From the NCBI GenBank assembly GCA_937893415.1, contig CALBWZ010000261.1, positions 1 to 7,420 of the forward strand: a DNA stretch of 7,420 bases. Reading direction: 5' to 3'. The translations under genes were made by a program, and so were the position numbers. The stretch's first letter is position 1. The number at the start of each line of letters is the position of its first letter. Positions 1-5,968 of the stretch are shown here, piece after piece. The DNA is from an uncultured Comamonadaceae bacterium. Its GTDB lineage: Bacteria > Pseudomonadota > Gammaproteobacteria > Burkholderiales > Burkholderiaceae_C. The notes below the pieces were generated by a model, which did no database searches, was not told where the DNA came from, and saw only the letters and a list, made by a program, of their open reading frames with translations.

Positions 1-57
1 ATAGAACGAGCGCCTCCTAAGCGCTAGATACAGGTTCGATTCCTGTCGGAGGCACCA
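1..57 (+). tRNA. tRNA-Arg (anticodon CCU), 3' part; 5' end outside window
   Basis: The 3' part of a tRNA folds cleanly. The anticodon stem is AGCGC (9-13) with GCGCT (21-25), closing the 7-nt loop CTCCTAA, which puts anticodon CCT at 16-18 and so decodes the rare arginine codon AGG. A 4-nt variable region (26-29) follows. The T stem is ACAGG (30-34) with CCTGT (42-46), closing the loop TTCGATT. The acceptor 3' strand is CGGAGGC (47-53), with discriminator A54 and an encoded CCA at 55-57. The 5' acceptor strand and most of the D arm lie outside the window. The 3' ends of tRNA genes are common integrase targets, which matters for the accessory-looking gene just downstream. I saw no second copy of this 3' end in the window. 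Confidence 0.93.
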
Positions 58-320
58 GCATGCACCTCAAGTCACTGTTTATCCATGGCGTACTTGCTGC
101 ATTAATCTGAATATGGGTATGGCTGGGTGTTAACGGGGAGCGCAGTTCCCGAAAACGTCTCTCTGCTATCCATAACCAGCTGCTCTGCCCTTCTCCATAC
201 AGCGCCCTAATTGTAACTATAGCCCTCGAAGCTCAACAGCATTTAGGGGTTATTAAACCAAAAGCCAACCGACTCGAGCGAAGACTTTCAAACCTTCAAT
301 TTAAACAGCTTGGAATAAAA
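58..320. other. Intergenic stretch without a recognisable gene
   Basis: About 260 bp lie between the tRNA 3' end and the methyltransferase start. I found no open frame of useful length with a plausible ribosome binding site, no CCA-flanked second tRNA, no T-rich terminator after the tRNA and no obvious repeat. A short GC-rich imperfect inverted repeat lies near 135-150. The last 80 bases become A+T rich (for example TTATTAAA near 250) and probably contain the promoter of the downstream gene, but I cannot place a -35/-10 pair with any confidence. Confidence 0.6.
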
Positions 321-1016
321 ATGCAGCCTTTAAGTAAGTTAGACCATTTGCTCGAGAGCTTTTTAATCCAGCGAAAGTTAAAGCGCACATTCCGCTTAAT
401 GGCGAATTGTGGAATAGATATTGACTCCGTCTACGACATAGGAGCAAACAAGGGGCGGTGGACTAAAACCATGAAAAGAATGCTTCCCAAAGCACATTTT
501 TTTATGTTTGAAGCAAACGAAGCGCATAGAGAAAAACTCGCCTCTAGAGGCCACCCCTTTTTTATAGGGGTTTTAGCGGCCAGCGAAGAGTCTCGGGTGT
601 TCTTCACCAACGACGGCACAGGCGACTCGCTGTATAGAGAAAATACGCGGCATTACAACGACAACCACGTTCGAGATGTACAAACAAAAACACTCAGCTC
701 GGTAGTACTCACCCACAACTTACCCAAGCCAGCCTTCGTAAAACTCGATGTGCAAGGCGCTGAAATTGACATCTTAAAGGGCAGTGGCAGTGTTCTAGAT
801 AACTGCCACTTGGTGTTCATGGAGTGTCCGCTTCTTGAGTACAACATCAACGCACCGACCATACAAACTTATATCAGCCACATGCAAGGAATAGGTTTTT
901 TACCGTTGCACATTCTAGAGCAGCACATCATTAATGGCGCCCTAACCCAGTTTGATATTCTTTTCATACGTAAAAGTACCCAGGATATTGTTTTTGGATC
1001 AAGTAGCAACAACTGA
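321..1016 (+). CDS. FkbM family SAM-dependent methyltransferase
   Basis: This 231-residue protein has the layout of the FkbM (Methyltransf_21) family of class I methyltransferases. The SAM-binding glycine motif VYDIGANKGRW is at 37-47, the acidic end of strand beta-2 at FEAN (63-66, with E64 expected to hold the ribose), and the family hallmark VKLDVQGAEIDILKG at 140-154, followed by MEC at 167-169. FkbM proteins transfer a methyl group from SAM, typically to a hydroxyl on a sugar or small molecule; the substrate cannot be read from the sequence. There is no signal peptide, so a cytoplasmic enzyme is expected. The ATG at 321 is preceded only by a weak GGA six bases upstream. No glycosyltransferase or polyketide partner lies next to it in the window; whatever is left of the tRNA is unseen. 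By hand count, 361-960 is about 46% GC, against about 58% in the dihydroorotase-like gene (4321-4740), which fits horizontal acquisition. The family is confident, the role unknown. Confidence 0.88.
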   Translation: MQPLSKLDHLLESFLIQRKLKRTFRLMANCGIDIDSVYDIGANKGRWTKTMKRMLPKAHFFMFEANEAHREKLASRGHPFFIGVLAASEESRVFFTNDGTGDSLYRENTRHYNDNHVRDVQTKTLSSVVLTHNLPKPAFVKLDVQGAEIDILKGSGSVLDNCHLVFMECPLLEYNINAPTIQTYISHMQGIGFLPLHILEQHIINGALTQFDILFIRKSTQDIVFGSSSNN

Positions 1017-1074
1017 CATCTCCTAGTGGTGTAACCACTTTGAGATGTGGCTATCAGCTGAGTTGGCTCAGTTG
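1016..1074. terminator. Two hairpins in a convergent gap, possible bidirectional terminator
   Basis: The gap between the convergent methyltransferase and copper chaperone genes contains two strong inverted repeats. The first pairs ACATCTC (1016-1022) with GAGATGT (1042-1048). After a 2x2 mismatch, its inner stem AGTGGT (1025-1030) pairs with ACCACT (1034-1039) around a 3-nt loop. The second pairs CTGAG (1058-1062) with CTCAG (1067-1071), can be extended outward with a G·T pair, and includes the chaperone stop codon. Both would form in either direction. No T-tract follows on either strand, so this is not a canonical intrinsic terminator; it could instead mark 3' ends or protect against exonucleases. 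Confidence 0.4.
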
Positions 1075-1592
1075 TGCTTCATGCCTTCGCCATGCGTCAT
1101 ACCTCCATGGCCTGTCATACCGTGGTCTTTGGTGTGACCCATGGCCTTAGAGCTGAGAGGGCGCACTTCAGCGGCAACCACCAAATCTGAGCGCTGACCT
1201 GCAGCGTTTTCAAAGCTAAAGATCACTGACACCACTTCCCCAACGATCGGTGTGCGCTTGAGGTCCAGCAACATGACGTGGTAGCCGCCCGGCTTGAGCT
1301 CAAGTGGGCTGTTTTTATCAAACGTCACACCGTCTGTGATTTCGCGCATACGCATGACGCCGTCGCTCATGGTCATGTCGTGAATTTGTGTCACAGCTGC
1401 GATGTCACTGCTGACTTTCAGCAAGCGCATCACGTCATGGGTGGTTGAAATAGTGGCAAACATGCCTGTGGCTTTTTGACTGGCCACGGTGGCACGAACC
1501 CAGGCGTTGGTGACTGTTTCTTGAGCAAGCGCAACATTTGATATGGCAATCATTGAGAGGCACAGCGAGACAGATTGAATAATTTTTTTCAT
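1068..1592 (-). CDS. Periplasmic PCu(A)C-type copper chaperone with His/Met-rich tail
   Basis: I start this 174-residue protein at the ATG at 1592, which begins a typical signal peptide: MKK, a hydrophobic run, then ALA at 21-23 with likely cleavage before Q24. A longer frame opens at 1625 but adds only residues that would bury the signal peptide; GGGA upstream of 1592 is a weak ribosome binding site. The mature domain matches the PCu(A)C family (formerly DUF461). The Cu(I)-ligand pattern is visible as H71 in QIHDMTM, M82 in GVMRMR, and H105/M107 in KPGGYHVML. These proteins carry Cu(I) in the periplasm, classically to the CuA site of cytochrome c oxidase. The last 24 residues (151-174) hold five His and four Met spaced by Gly, a second probable copper site. 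Its co-oriented upstream neighbour is a DUF2946 protein across a 131-bp gap, so it may have its own promoter or share a transcript. Confidence 0.9.
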   Translation of the reverse strand: MKKIIQSVSLCLSMIAISNVALAQETVTNAWVRATVASQKATGMFATISTTHDVMRLLKVSSDIAAVTQIHDMTMSDGVMRMREITDGVTFDKNSPLELKPGGYHVMLLDLKRTPIVGEVVSVIFSFENAAGQRSDLVVAAEVRPLSSKAMGHTKDHGMTGHGGMTHGEGMKHN

Positions 1593-1723
1593 CACAAAAT
1601 CCCAAATAACAGCGACAGGTGCCACAGCGCAGTATCTACTTAGCAGCGCAGCTTAATGGCGACACATCAACAAGCCATGCAGAACATCTCCGCAACGGCC
1701 ACAACAATAATTAATGTGGTTGA

Positions 1724-2089
1724 CTACAGCAAGGGCGGCGCGCGTGCAGGCAAGCTATAACGCGCATGCAGTGCTGGTTGAACCCAAGATAACTTGGCGT
1801 TAATTGTCGTATCCGACTGCGGCGTGAACAGCTGCAAGGCTGGTGGTAAACCCGCCAGTGGCATCCAACACAAGGGGCAATCCATGGTGTTGCCGTTTTG
1901 CGCGTTGGTGCCGGATATGTCTTGCCCACCGTTGGCCGACGACGTCACAAAAGTCACGCCAGTGGCGGTGCACAGCATGGACAGGCTTTGTGGTGTGGCT
2001 ATAGGCGAAGCAATTGCCACGCTTATAGACAAAACAAACCACGCCAAGACCAAGCGGGAAGTGTGGTTAACGAGATTGGGCCGAAACAT
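1724..2089 (-). CDS. DUF2946 family small exported or membrane protein
   Basis: This is a 121-residue protein starting at the ATG at 2089. An in-frame TTG at 2134 would add 15 arginine-rich residues and is less likely, although neither start has a good ribosome binding site. An N-terminal hydrophobic segment (about 12-31) acts as a signal peptide or membrane anchor. It is followed by MLCTATG at 38-44 and the hallmark MDCPLCWMPLAGLPP at 69-83, with the paired cysteines C71 and C74. The tail LPARAPPLL is also typical. DUF2946 proteins have no established biochemical function; in Burkholderiales they tend to occur near copper chaperones and TonB-dependent receptors, and the PCu(A)C gene lies directly downstream here. 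A role in copper handling through the CxxC pair is an inference. The family call rests on motif recognition. Confidence 0.78.
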   Translation of the reverse strand: MFRPNLVNHTSRLVLAWFVLSISVAIASPIATPQSLSMLCTATGVTFVTSSANGGQDISGTNAQNGNTMDCPLCWMPLAGLPPALQLFTPQSDTTINAKLSWVQPALHARYSLPARAPPLL

Positions 2090-2202
2090 GGCTAAATTAT
2101 CGCCCACTATGTAGCCTCGGCGACGCGTTAACAACGCGCCAACCAGTAGCCTTGAGTTTCACCGGTTTAAGGCGCCAATCAATTTTTTTATTAGGGATAT
2201 TT
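2090..2202. promoter_or_regulatory. Divergent promoter region with overlapping inverted repeats
   Basis: This 113-bp region separates the divergent DUF2946 and GST-like genes and must hold both promoters. Hairpin A is CGCGTT (2124-2129), loop AAC, AACGCG (2133-2138). Hairpin B pairs GCGCCAACC (2136-2144) with GGTT (2164-2167) and, after a TAA bulge, GGCGC (2171-2175); seven bases later comes a run of seven T (2183-2189). A and B share 2136-2138 and cannot both form fully. GCGCCAA also occurs as a direct repeat at 2136-2142 and 2172-2178. The GST ribosome binding site AGGGA lies at 2193-2197. I could not place -35/-10 boxes convincingly. Confidence 0.45.
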
Positions 2203-2847
2203 ATGCTCAAACTATGCGGATTTTCGGCAAGTAATTACTACAACAAAGTCAAACTCGCCCTGCTTGAGAAACAAGTGACATTTGAAGAATCTTTGGTGTG
2301 GACACACGAGACAGACAAGCAGGCCTCGCCGTTGGGAAAAGTGCCCTATTTAGTCACGGAGCAAGGTATGCTGTGCGAGTCGGAAGTGATGTTGCAGTAC
2401 ATTGAGAAGGCATACCCTGAACATCCTTTGATCCCCAGCGACAGCTTCGCTGCGGCCAAGGTTCATGAGCTAAGCCACTACATGGACTTGCACCTAGAGC
2501 TGGTGGCACGCGACTTGTACAAAGAAGCTTTCTTTGGCGGTAAAGTCAGCGAGCGCACCAAAGAGAGGGTTGCTGAGCAGCTCAGCAAGAACGTTGAGGG
2601 CTTTGAGACAATGACCAAGTTTGGTCCCTTCATCGCTGGTGATCAATTCACCTTCGCCGACTGCACGGCTTTGGCCCACCTGCCGCTGGTCAGCATGACA
2701 ACAAAGGTGATTTACGGGCGCGATTTTTTAGCAGCCTTACCTGTGCGCGACTACCTCAACATGTTGGGCGAGCGCGCCACCGTTCAACAAGTCAATGCCG
2801 ATAGAAAGGCCAACACAGCGTTGATGTTAAGCAACATGACAAAGTGA
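2203..2847 (+). CDS. Glutathione S-transferase-like protein
   Basis: This 214-residue protein has the two-domain GST layout. The thioredoxin-like N-terminal domain starts LCGFSASNYYNKVKLAL (4-20). The cis-proline segment SPLGKVPYL follows at 42-50 (P48), then the glutathione-binding E59-S60 in ESEVMLQYIEKAYP. The all-helical C-terminal domain has the N-capping box FTFADC at 149-154 (T150, D153). The N-terminal region could use S8 or a nearby residue to activate glutathione; no CPxC glutaredoxin motif is present. The ATG at 2203 is chosen because AGGGA sits at an ideal distance upstream; an in-frame TTG at 2152 would add 17 residues and is unlikely. Family members conjugate or reduce substrates with glutathione in the cytoplasm; the substrate here is unknown. 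It is divergent from the DUF2946 gene and convergent with plsC across 35 bp. A non-enzymatic, stress-related role is possible. Confidence 0.88.
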   Translation: MLKLCGFSASNYYNKVKLALLEKQVTFEESLVWTHETDKQASPLGKVPYLVTEQGMLCESEVMLQYIEKAYPEHPLIPSDSFAAAKVHELSHYMDLHLELVARDLYKEAFFGGKVSERTKERVAEQLSKNVEGFETMTKFGPFIAGDQFTFADCTALAHLPLVSMTTKVIYGRDFLAALPVRDYLNMLGERATVQQVNADRKANTALMLSNMTK

Positions 2848-2882
2848 CATAGCAGCTCATAAGGCTACCAGGGCGGCAGGCT

Positions 2883-3617
2883 TTAAGTGCTTGCAATCAA
2901 ACGCCCCACTTCTATGTGCATATCTGAGGCCCACACGCGACGGTCACGTGCTTGGCAGGTTTGTGGCGCGCCAACGCGCACAACAGCCTTGATAGGACCT
3001 TGGCGCAAGGTACGCCATACAGAGCCAACCAACGTGTCATCGCCTATATAAGCTGGCGCTGTGCTGGTTTGACCGGTTTTGGCATTGAGGTAACGAATAC
3101 CAACAGGCCACACCTGCGCATCTGCCGCAATCGCAGCTTGAAACAAGTTGGCATGAAACGGCAGCAGCTCCAAGCTGTTGCCCGTGGTGCCTTCTGGGAA
3201 TACTGCAACGGTTTTACCGTCGGTTAAGAACGTTGCAATTTGATGCACCACGCGCATGGCATCACGCCGGTTGGTGCGCTCAATAAACAAGGTACCGGCA
3301 CCCACAATCAGCTTGCCCACCAGCGGCCACGCCTTCACATCTGACTTGGATACAAAGCGCACTGGATTGGCCGCATTCATCACCACAATATCAAGCCAGG
3401 AGATGTGGTTGGCGACCACCATCCCCGGATGTGTGACGCAACCTTGCTTGTGCAACTCGACGCCCAGCAGGTTCAGCAATTGCACTGACCAAGTCTGAAC
3501 CAAAGCTTGACGCGCGTTGTCGTCAATGCGGTTAAATTGTGTCGCAATGGTGCGCAAGCCAACCAACACATGGCGTACGCCCAAAACAATCCGCCACGCG
3601 GCGCGCAGAGGCGACAT
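2883..3617 (-). CDS. plsC: 1-acyl-sn-glycerol-3-phosphate acyltransferase (PlsC-like)
   Basis: This 244-residue protein starts at the ATG at 3617, four bases after the dihydroorotase-like stop. A longer open frame continues upstream to 3800 but runs through that gene and lacks acyltransferase character. All four LPLAT motifs are visible: motif I NHISWLD at 70-76 (catalytic H71 and D76), motif II around FIERTNRRD at 111-119, motif III VFPEGTTG at 139-146, and motif IV VWPVGIRY at 169-176. PlsC acylates lysophosphatidic acid to phosphatidic acid at the inner membrane. The N-terminal hydrophobic residues (about 8-21) could help it sit on the membrane. The substrate could equally be another lysophospholipid, such as ornithine lipid precursors (OlsA type), which have the same motifs. 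It is the last gene of the pyrimidine operon, with AAGGTG upstream as ribosome binding site. The link to pyrimidine genes is positional only. Confidence 0.88.
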   Translation of the reverse strand: MSPLRAAWRIVLGVRHVLVGLRTIATQFNRIDDNARQALVQTWSVQLLNLLGVELHKQGCVTHPGMVVANHISWLDIVVMNAANPVRFVSKSDVKAWPLVGKLIVGAGTLFIERTNRRDAMRVVHQIATFLTDGKTVAVFPEGTTGNSLELLPFHANLFQAAIAADAQVWPVGIRYLNAKTGQTSTAPAYIGDDTLVGSVWRTLRQGPIKAVVRVGAPQTCQARDRRVWASDMHIEVGRLIAST

Positions 3618-3621
3618 GGTG

Positions 3622-4929
3622 CTAGACACCTTCTTTCGAGGCGTCAAATGCCACGTAACCACTGACCACTGTGGCACGCACTTTTGCTGGTAATTCGTAA
3701 CCACCAAATGGGGTGTATTTGCCTTGGCTGCGCAAGTTGGCATCGCACACCTCCCAATATGCAGTGGGCTGGTAAATACACACGTCGGCCACGCCGCCAA
3801 TGGCGAGTTGGCCCAAGCTCGACTGCAAGCTGCCCAGGCTGTTGCCCAACACGCTGGCAGGGCCAGAGGTCAACACAGCCAAGGCCCGGGACAAGGGGAC
3901 CTTGTCTTCATTGGCCCACTTGATCGCAAGGCTGAGCAGCAGCTCAACCGCTGTAGCGCCAGGCTCGGCTTGGGCAAACGGCAAGTTTTTGGCATCCGCC
4001 TCGACTGGGTTGTGGTCGCTGACCAAAGCATCAATCGTTCCGTCTGCCAAACCTGCGCGCAAAGCCAAACGGTCGGCTTGTTGACGCACCGGCGGCTCAA
4101 GACGCAAGCGCGAGTCGTAGTAGCCCATGTCCACATCGATGAGGTGCAGGTTGTGCACACTCACATCGCAGGTAACAGGCAGACCCTGTGCCTTAGCTGC
4201 CTTCACAAGTGCCAAGCCCGCTGCGCTGCTGATGCGGCACAAGTGCACGTGCACGGGCGTACTGTGTAGCATCTCAAAAATAGTGTGTAAGGCAATCACC
4301 TCGGCCACTACTGGCACGCCGCTTAGGCCCATGCGCGTCGCCAAAGGACCGCTGGCTGCAACGCCTTGACCCAACCAAAAGTCTTGTGGGCGCAGCCATA
4401 CGCTGTAACCAAAAGAGGCGGCATATTGCAAACATCGCTGCAACACTTGGGTATTGACTATGGGTTGATCGGCTTGACCAAAACCTATGCACCCAGACTC
4501 GGTCAACTCTGCCATCTCGGTGAGCACCTCGCCCTTTAAGCCTTTGGTCAGTGCGCCCAGCGGAAAGACCCGCGCCTGATGCAGCTTTTCAGCACGCGAC
4601 TTCAGCATGTCCACCAAACCGGGCTCGTCTAGCACGGGGTCGGTATCAGGCGGGCACACCAGTGAGGTAACGCCACCAGCCACAGCAGCTGACATTTCAG
4701 ACTCCAGCATGGACTCGTGTTCAAAGCCTGGCTCACGCAGGCGGGCACACAGGTCCACCAAACCAGGGGCAACTATACAGCCGCTGGCGTCTATCACTCG
4801 GTCAGGCGTGAAGTCTGCTGTAACAGCGCCCATGGCGACCACGCGGCCACTTGCAATAGCCACATCTTGCACAGCATTGAGGCCACTGGTGGGGTCTATA
4901 ACTTGGCCGGCTTTAATCAATAATTTCAT
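3622..4929 (-). CDS. pyrX: Dihydroorotase-like protein PyrC' (PyrX), probably non-catalytic
   Basis: This 435-residue amidohydrolase-fold protein clearly belongs to the type I dihydroorotase family: APGLVDL at 54-60, REPGFEHE at 65-72, GGVTSLVCPPDTDPV at 85-99, and SDHNPV at 304-309. The metal-binding HxH after the first Asp is replaced: D59-L-C61-A-R63 instead of D-x-H-x-H. The third His ligand region reads WLRPQD (178-183) rather than containing a His. The aspartate in GQADQP (D154), H229 in VHLCRISS, and D305 are kept. Three of six ligands are therefore missing and hydrolysis of dihydroorotate is not expected. In Pseudomonas a comparable inactive PyrC' is required to assemble active aspartate transcarbamoylase with PyrB; the gene order pyrB–pyrC' here points to the same role. 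A catalytic pyrC should lie elsewhere. The start at 4929 has AAGAGG ten bases upstream, overlapping the pyrB stop. Confidence 0.92.
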   Translation of the reverse strand: MKLLIKAGQVIDPTSGLNAVQDVAIASGRVVAMGAVTADFTPDRVIDASGCIVAPGLVDLCARLREPGFEHESMLESEMSAAVAGGVTSLVCPPDTDPVLDEPGLVDMLKSRAEKLHQARVFPLGALTKGLKGEVLTEMAELTESGCIGFGQADQPIVNTQVLQRCLQYAASFGYSVWLRPQDFWLGQGVAASGPLATRMGLSGVPVVAEVIALHTIFEMLHSTPVHVHLCRISSAAGLALVKAAKAQGLPVTCDVSVHNLHLIDVDMGYYDSRLRLEPPVRQQADRLALRAGLADGTIDALVSDHNPVEADAKNLPFAQAEPGATAVELLLSLAIKWANEDKVPLSRALAVLTSGPASVLGNSLGSLQSSLGQLAIGGVADVCIYQPTAYWEVCDANLRSQGKYTPFGGYELPAKVRATVVSGYVAFDASKEGV

Positions 4930-4943
4930 AATCAGATGGCCTC

Positions 4944-5906
4944 TTAGGCCTCGTGACTGGCAACAATGGACATCACCGCCATGCGCACGGCGATGCCGAA
5001 GGTGACTTGCGACAAGATAACGGCTTGTGGGCCGTCGACAACTTCAGATGAAATTTCAACGCCGCGATTGATCGGGCCGGGGTGCATCACGATAGCGTCA
5101 GGTTTGGCCAACTGCATACGCTGTGTGGTTAGGCCATAGCTTTTAAAAAACTCTTGTGCTGAGGGCAGCAGCGCACCGCTCATGCGCTCGTTTTGCAAAC
5201 GCAAGGTAATGACCACATCCACATCGCGCAAACCCTCAGCCATGTCATGGCATACCCGCACACCTAAGTGACTGAAGTCTTGCGGCACCAGTGTTTTAGG
5301 ACCCACCACGCGCACATCTGGACAACCCAGTGTGGTGAGTGCATGTATGTTGGATCTGGCCACGCGCGAGTGCAACACGTCGCCCACAATGGCCACACTT
5401 AAGTTGGTGAAGTCGCCTTTAAAGTGGCGGATGGTGTACATATCCAACAGCGCTTGCGTGGGGTGTGCGTGGCGCCCATCACCGGCATTCACCACATGCA
5501 CGTGCGGTGCCACATGCTGCGCAATCAGGTAAGGCGCGCCAGACTCGCCATGACGAACCACAAAAATGTCGGCTGCCATGGCAGCCAAGTTGTCGATGGT
5601 GTCTAGCAAGCTCTCGCCCTTGCTGGCTGACGACTTGGCAATATCGAGGTTGATGACATCGGCACTCAAGCGCGTGGCGGCAATGTCAAACGTGGTGCGG
5701 GTTCGGGTGGAATTTTCAAAAAACAAATTGAACACACTTTTTCCGCGCAACAAAGGCACTTTTTTTACATCGCGACTGCTCACACTCACAAAATTAGCAG
5801 CTGTATCCAGCATGTGCGTGAGCATATCTTTAGACAGCCCTTCTGTGGACAGCAAGTGTATGAGCTCGCCGTTTGAGTTGAGCTGTGGGTTGCGTTGTAT
5901 GCGCAT
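4944..5906 (-). CDS. pyrB: Aspartate carbamoyltransferase catalytic subunit
   Basis: This 320-residue protein joins carbamoyl phosphate and L-aspartate to N-carbamoyl-L-aspartate, the committed step of pyrimidine synthesis, in the cytoplasm. The carbamoyl phosphate domain has [12 protein letters not shown] at 63-74, with the phosphate-binding STRTR at 66-70, then KGES at 96-99 and HPTQALLD at 148-155. The aspartate domain has [11 protein letters not shown] at 175-185, LRLQNER at 235-241 and HPGPINRG at 275-282. Every catalytic motif is intact and the length is normal. There is no regulatory pyrI in the window; the downstream PyrC' homologue is the likely structural partner. The ATG at 5906 is preceded by AAGGCG nine bases upstream. 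The 62-bp gap from pyrR is A-rich on the coding strand and may hold an internal promoter. In this class of enzyme nucleotides often inhibit activity, but that cannot be read here. Confidence 0.97.
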   Translation of the reverse strand: MRIQRNPQLNSNGELIHLLSTEGLSKDMLTHMLDTAANFVSVSSRDVKKVPLLRGKSVFNLFFENSTRTRTTFDIAATRLSADVINLDIAKSSASKGESLLDTIDNLAAMAADIFVVRHGESGAPYLIAQHVAPHVHVVNAGDGRHAHPTQALLDMYTIRHFKGDFTNLSVAIVGDVLHSRVARSNIHALTTLGCPDVRVVGPKTLVPQDFSHLGVRVCHDMAEGLRDVDVVITLRLQNERMSGALLPSAQEFFKSYGLTTQRMQLAKPDAIVMHPGPINRGVEISSEVVDGPQAVILSQVTFGIAVRMAVMSIVASHEA

Positions 5907-5936
5907 GTTGAATATCGCCTTGGTGTTTTTTATATT

Positions 5937-5965
5937 TTTGTATTGCGGTGTCTGCGTGGTGTCAT
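5937..5965 (-). promoter_or_regulatory. Candidate internal promoter ahead of pyrB
   Basis: In the pyrR–pyrB gap the minus strand has ATGACA (5965-5960), a 17-base spacer, then TACAAA (5942-5937), followed by an A-rich stretch running to the pyrB ribosome binding site. Each box matches the sigma-70 consensus only partly, so this is a weak candidate. The A-rich run could instead act as a translational enhancer. Confidence 0.22.
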
Positions 5966-5968
5966 GCC

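Noticed and set aside
58..320. A duplicated tRNA 3' end marking an attachment site
   Set aside because: I looked for a second copy of the T-arm and acceptor sequence here and in the rest of the window and found none.
1794..2114. A plus-strand open frame of about 106 codons opposite the DUF2946 gene
   Set aside because: Its translation shows no recognisable domain, and the opposite strand has the DUF2946 hallmark motif and an N-terminal hydrophobic segment. It is a shadow of that gene.
2848..2882. A terminator between the convergent GST and acyltransferase genes
   Set aside because: The 35-bp gap is GC-rich but forms no convincing stem-loop and has no T-run in either direction.
3618..3800. 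An N-terminal extension of the acyltransferase reaching back to 3800
   Set aside because: It would overlap the 3' end of the dihydroorotase-like gene in another frame. The acyltransferase motifs have normal spacing from the ATG at 3617, which directly follows the upstream stop.
3724..4269. A 181-codon plus-strand open frame opposite the dihydroorotase-like gene
   Set aside because: The minus strand encodes a full-length dihydroorotase family protein here. The plus frame has a composition typical of an antisense shadow and no domain signal.
5907..5968. A Bacillus-style PyrR attenuator between pyrR and pyrB
   Set aside because: No terminator hairpin with a U-tract and no PyrR-binding-loop consensus can be drawn; the coding strand is A-rich rather than T-rich.
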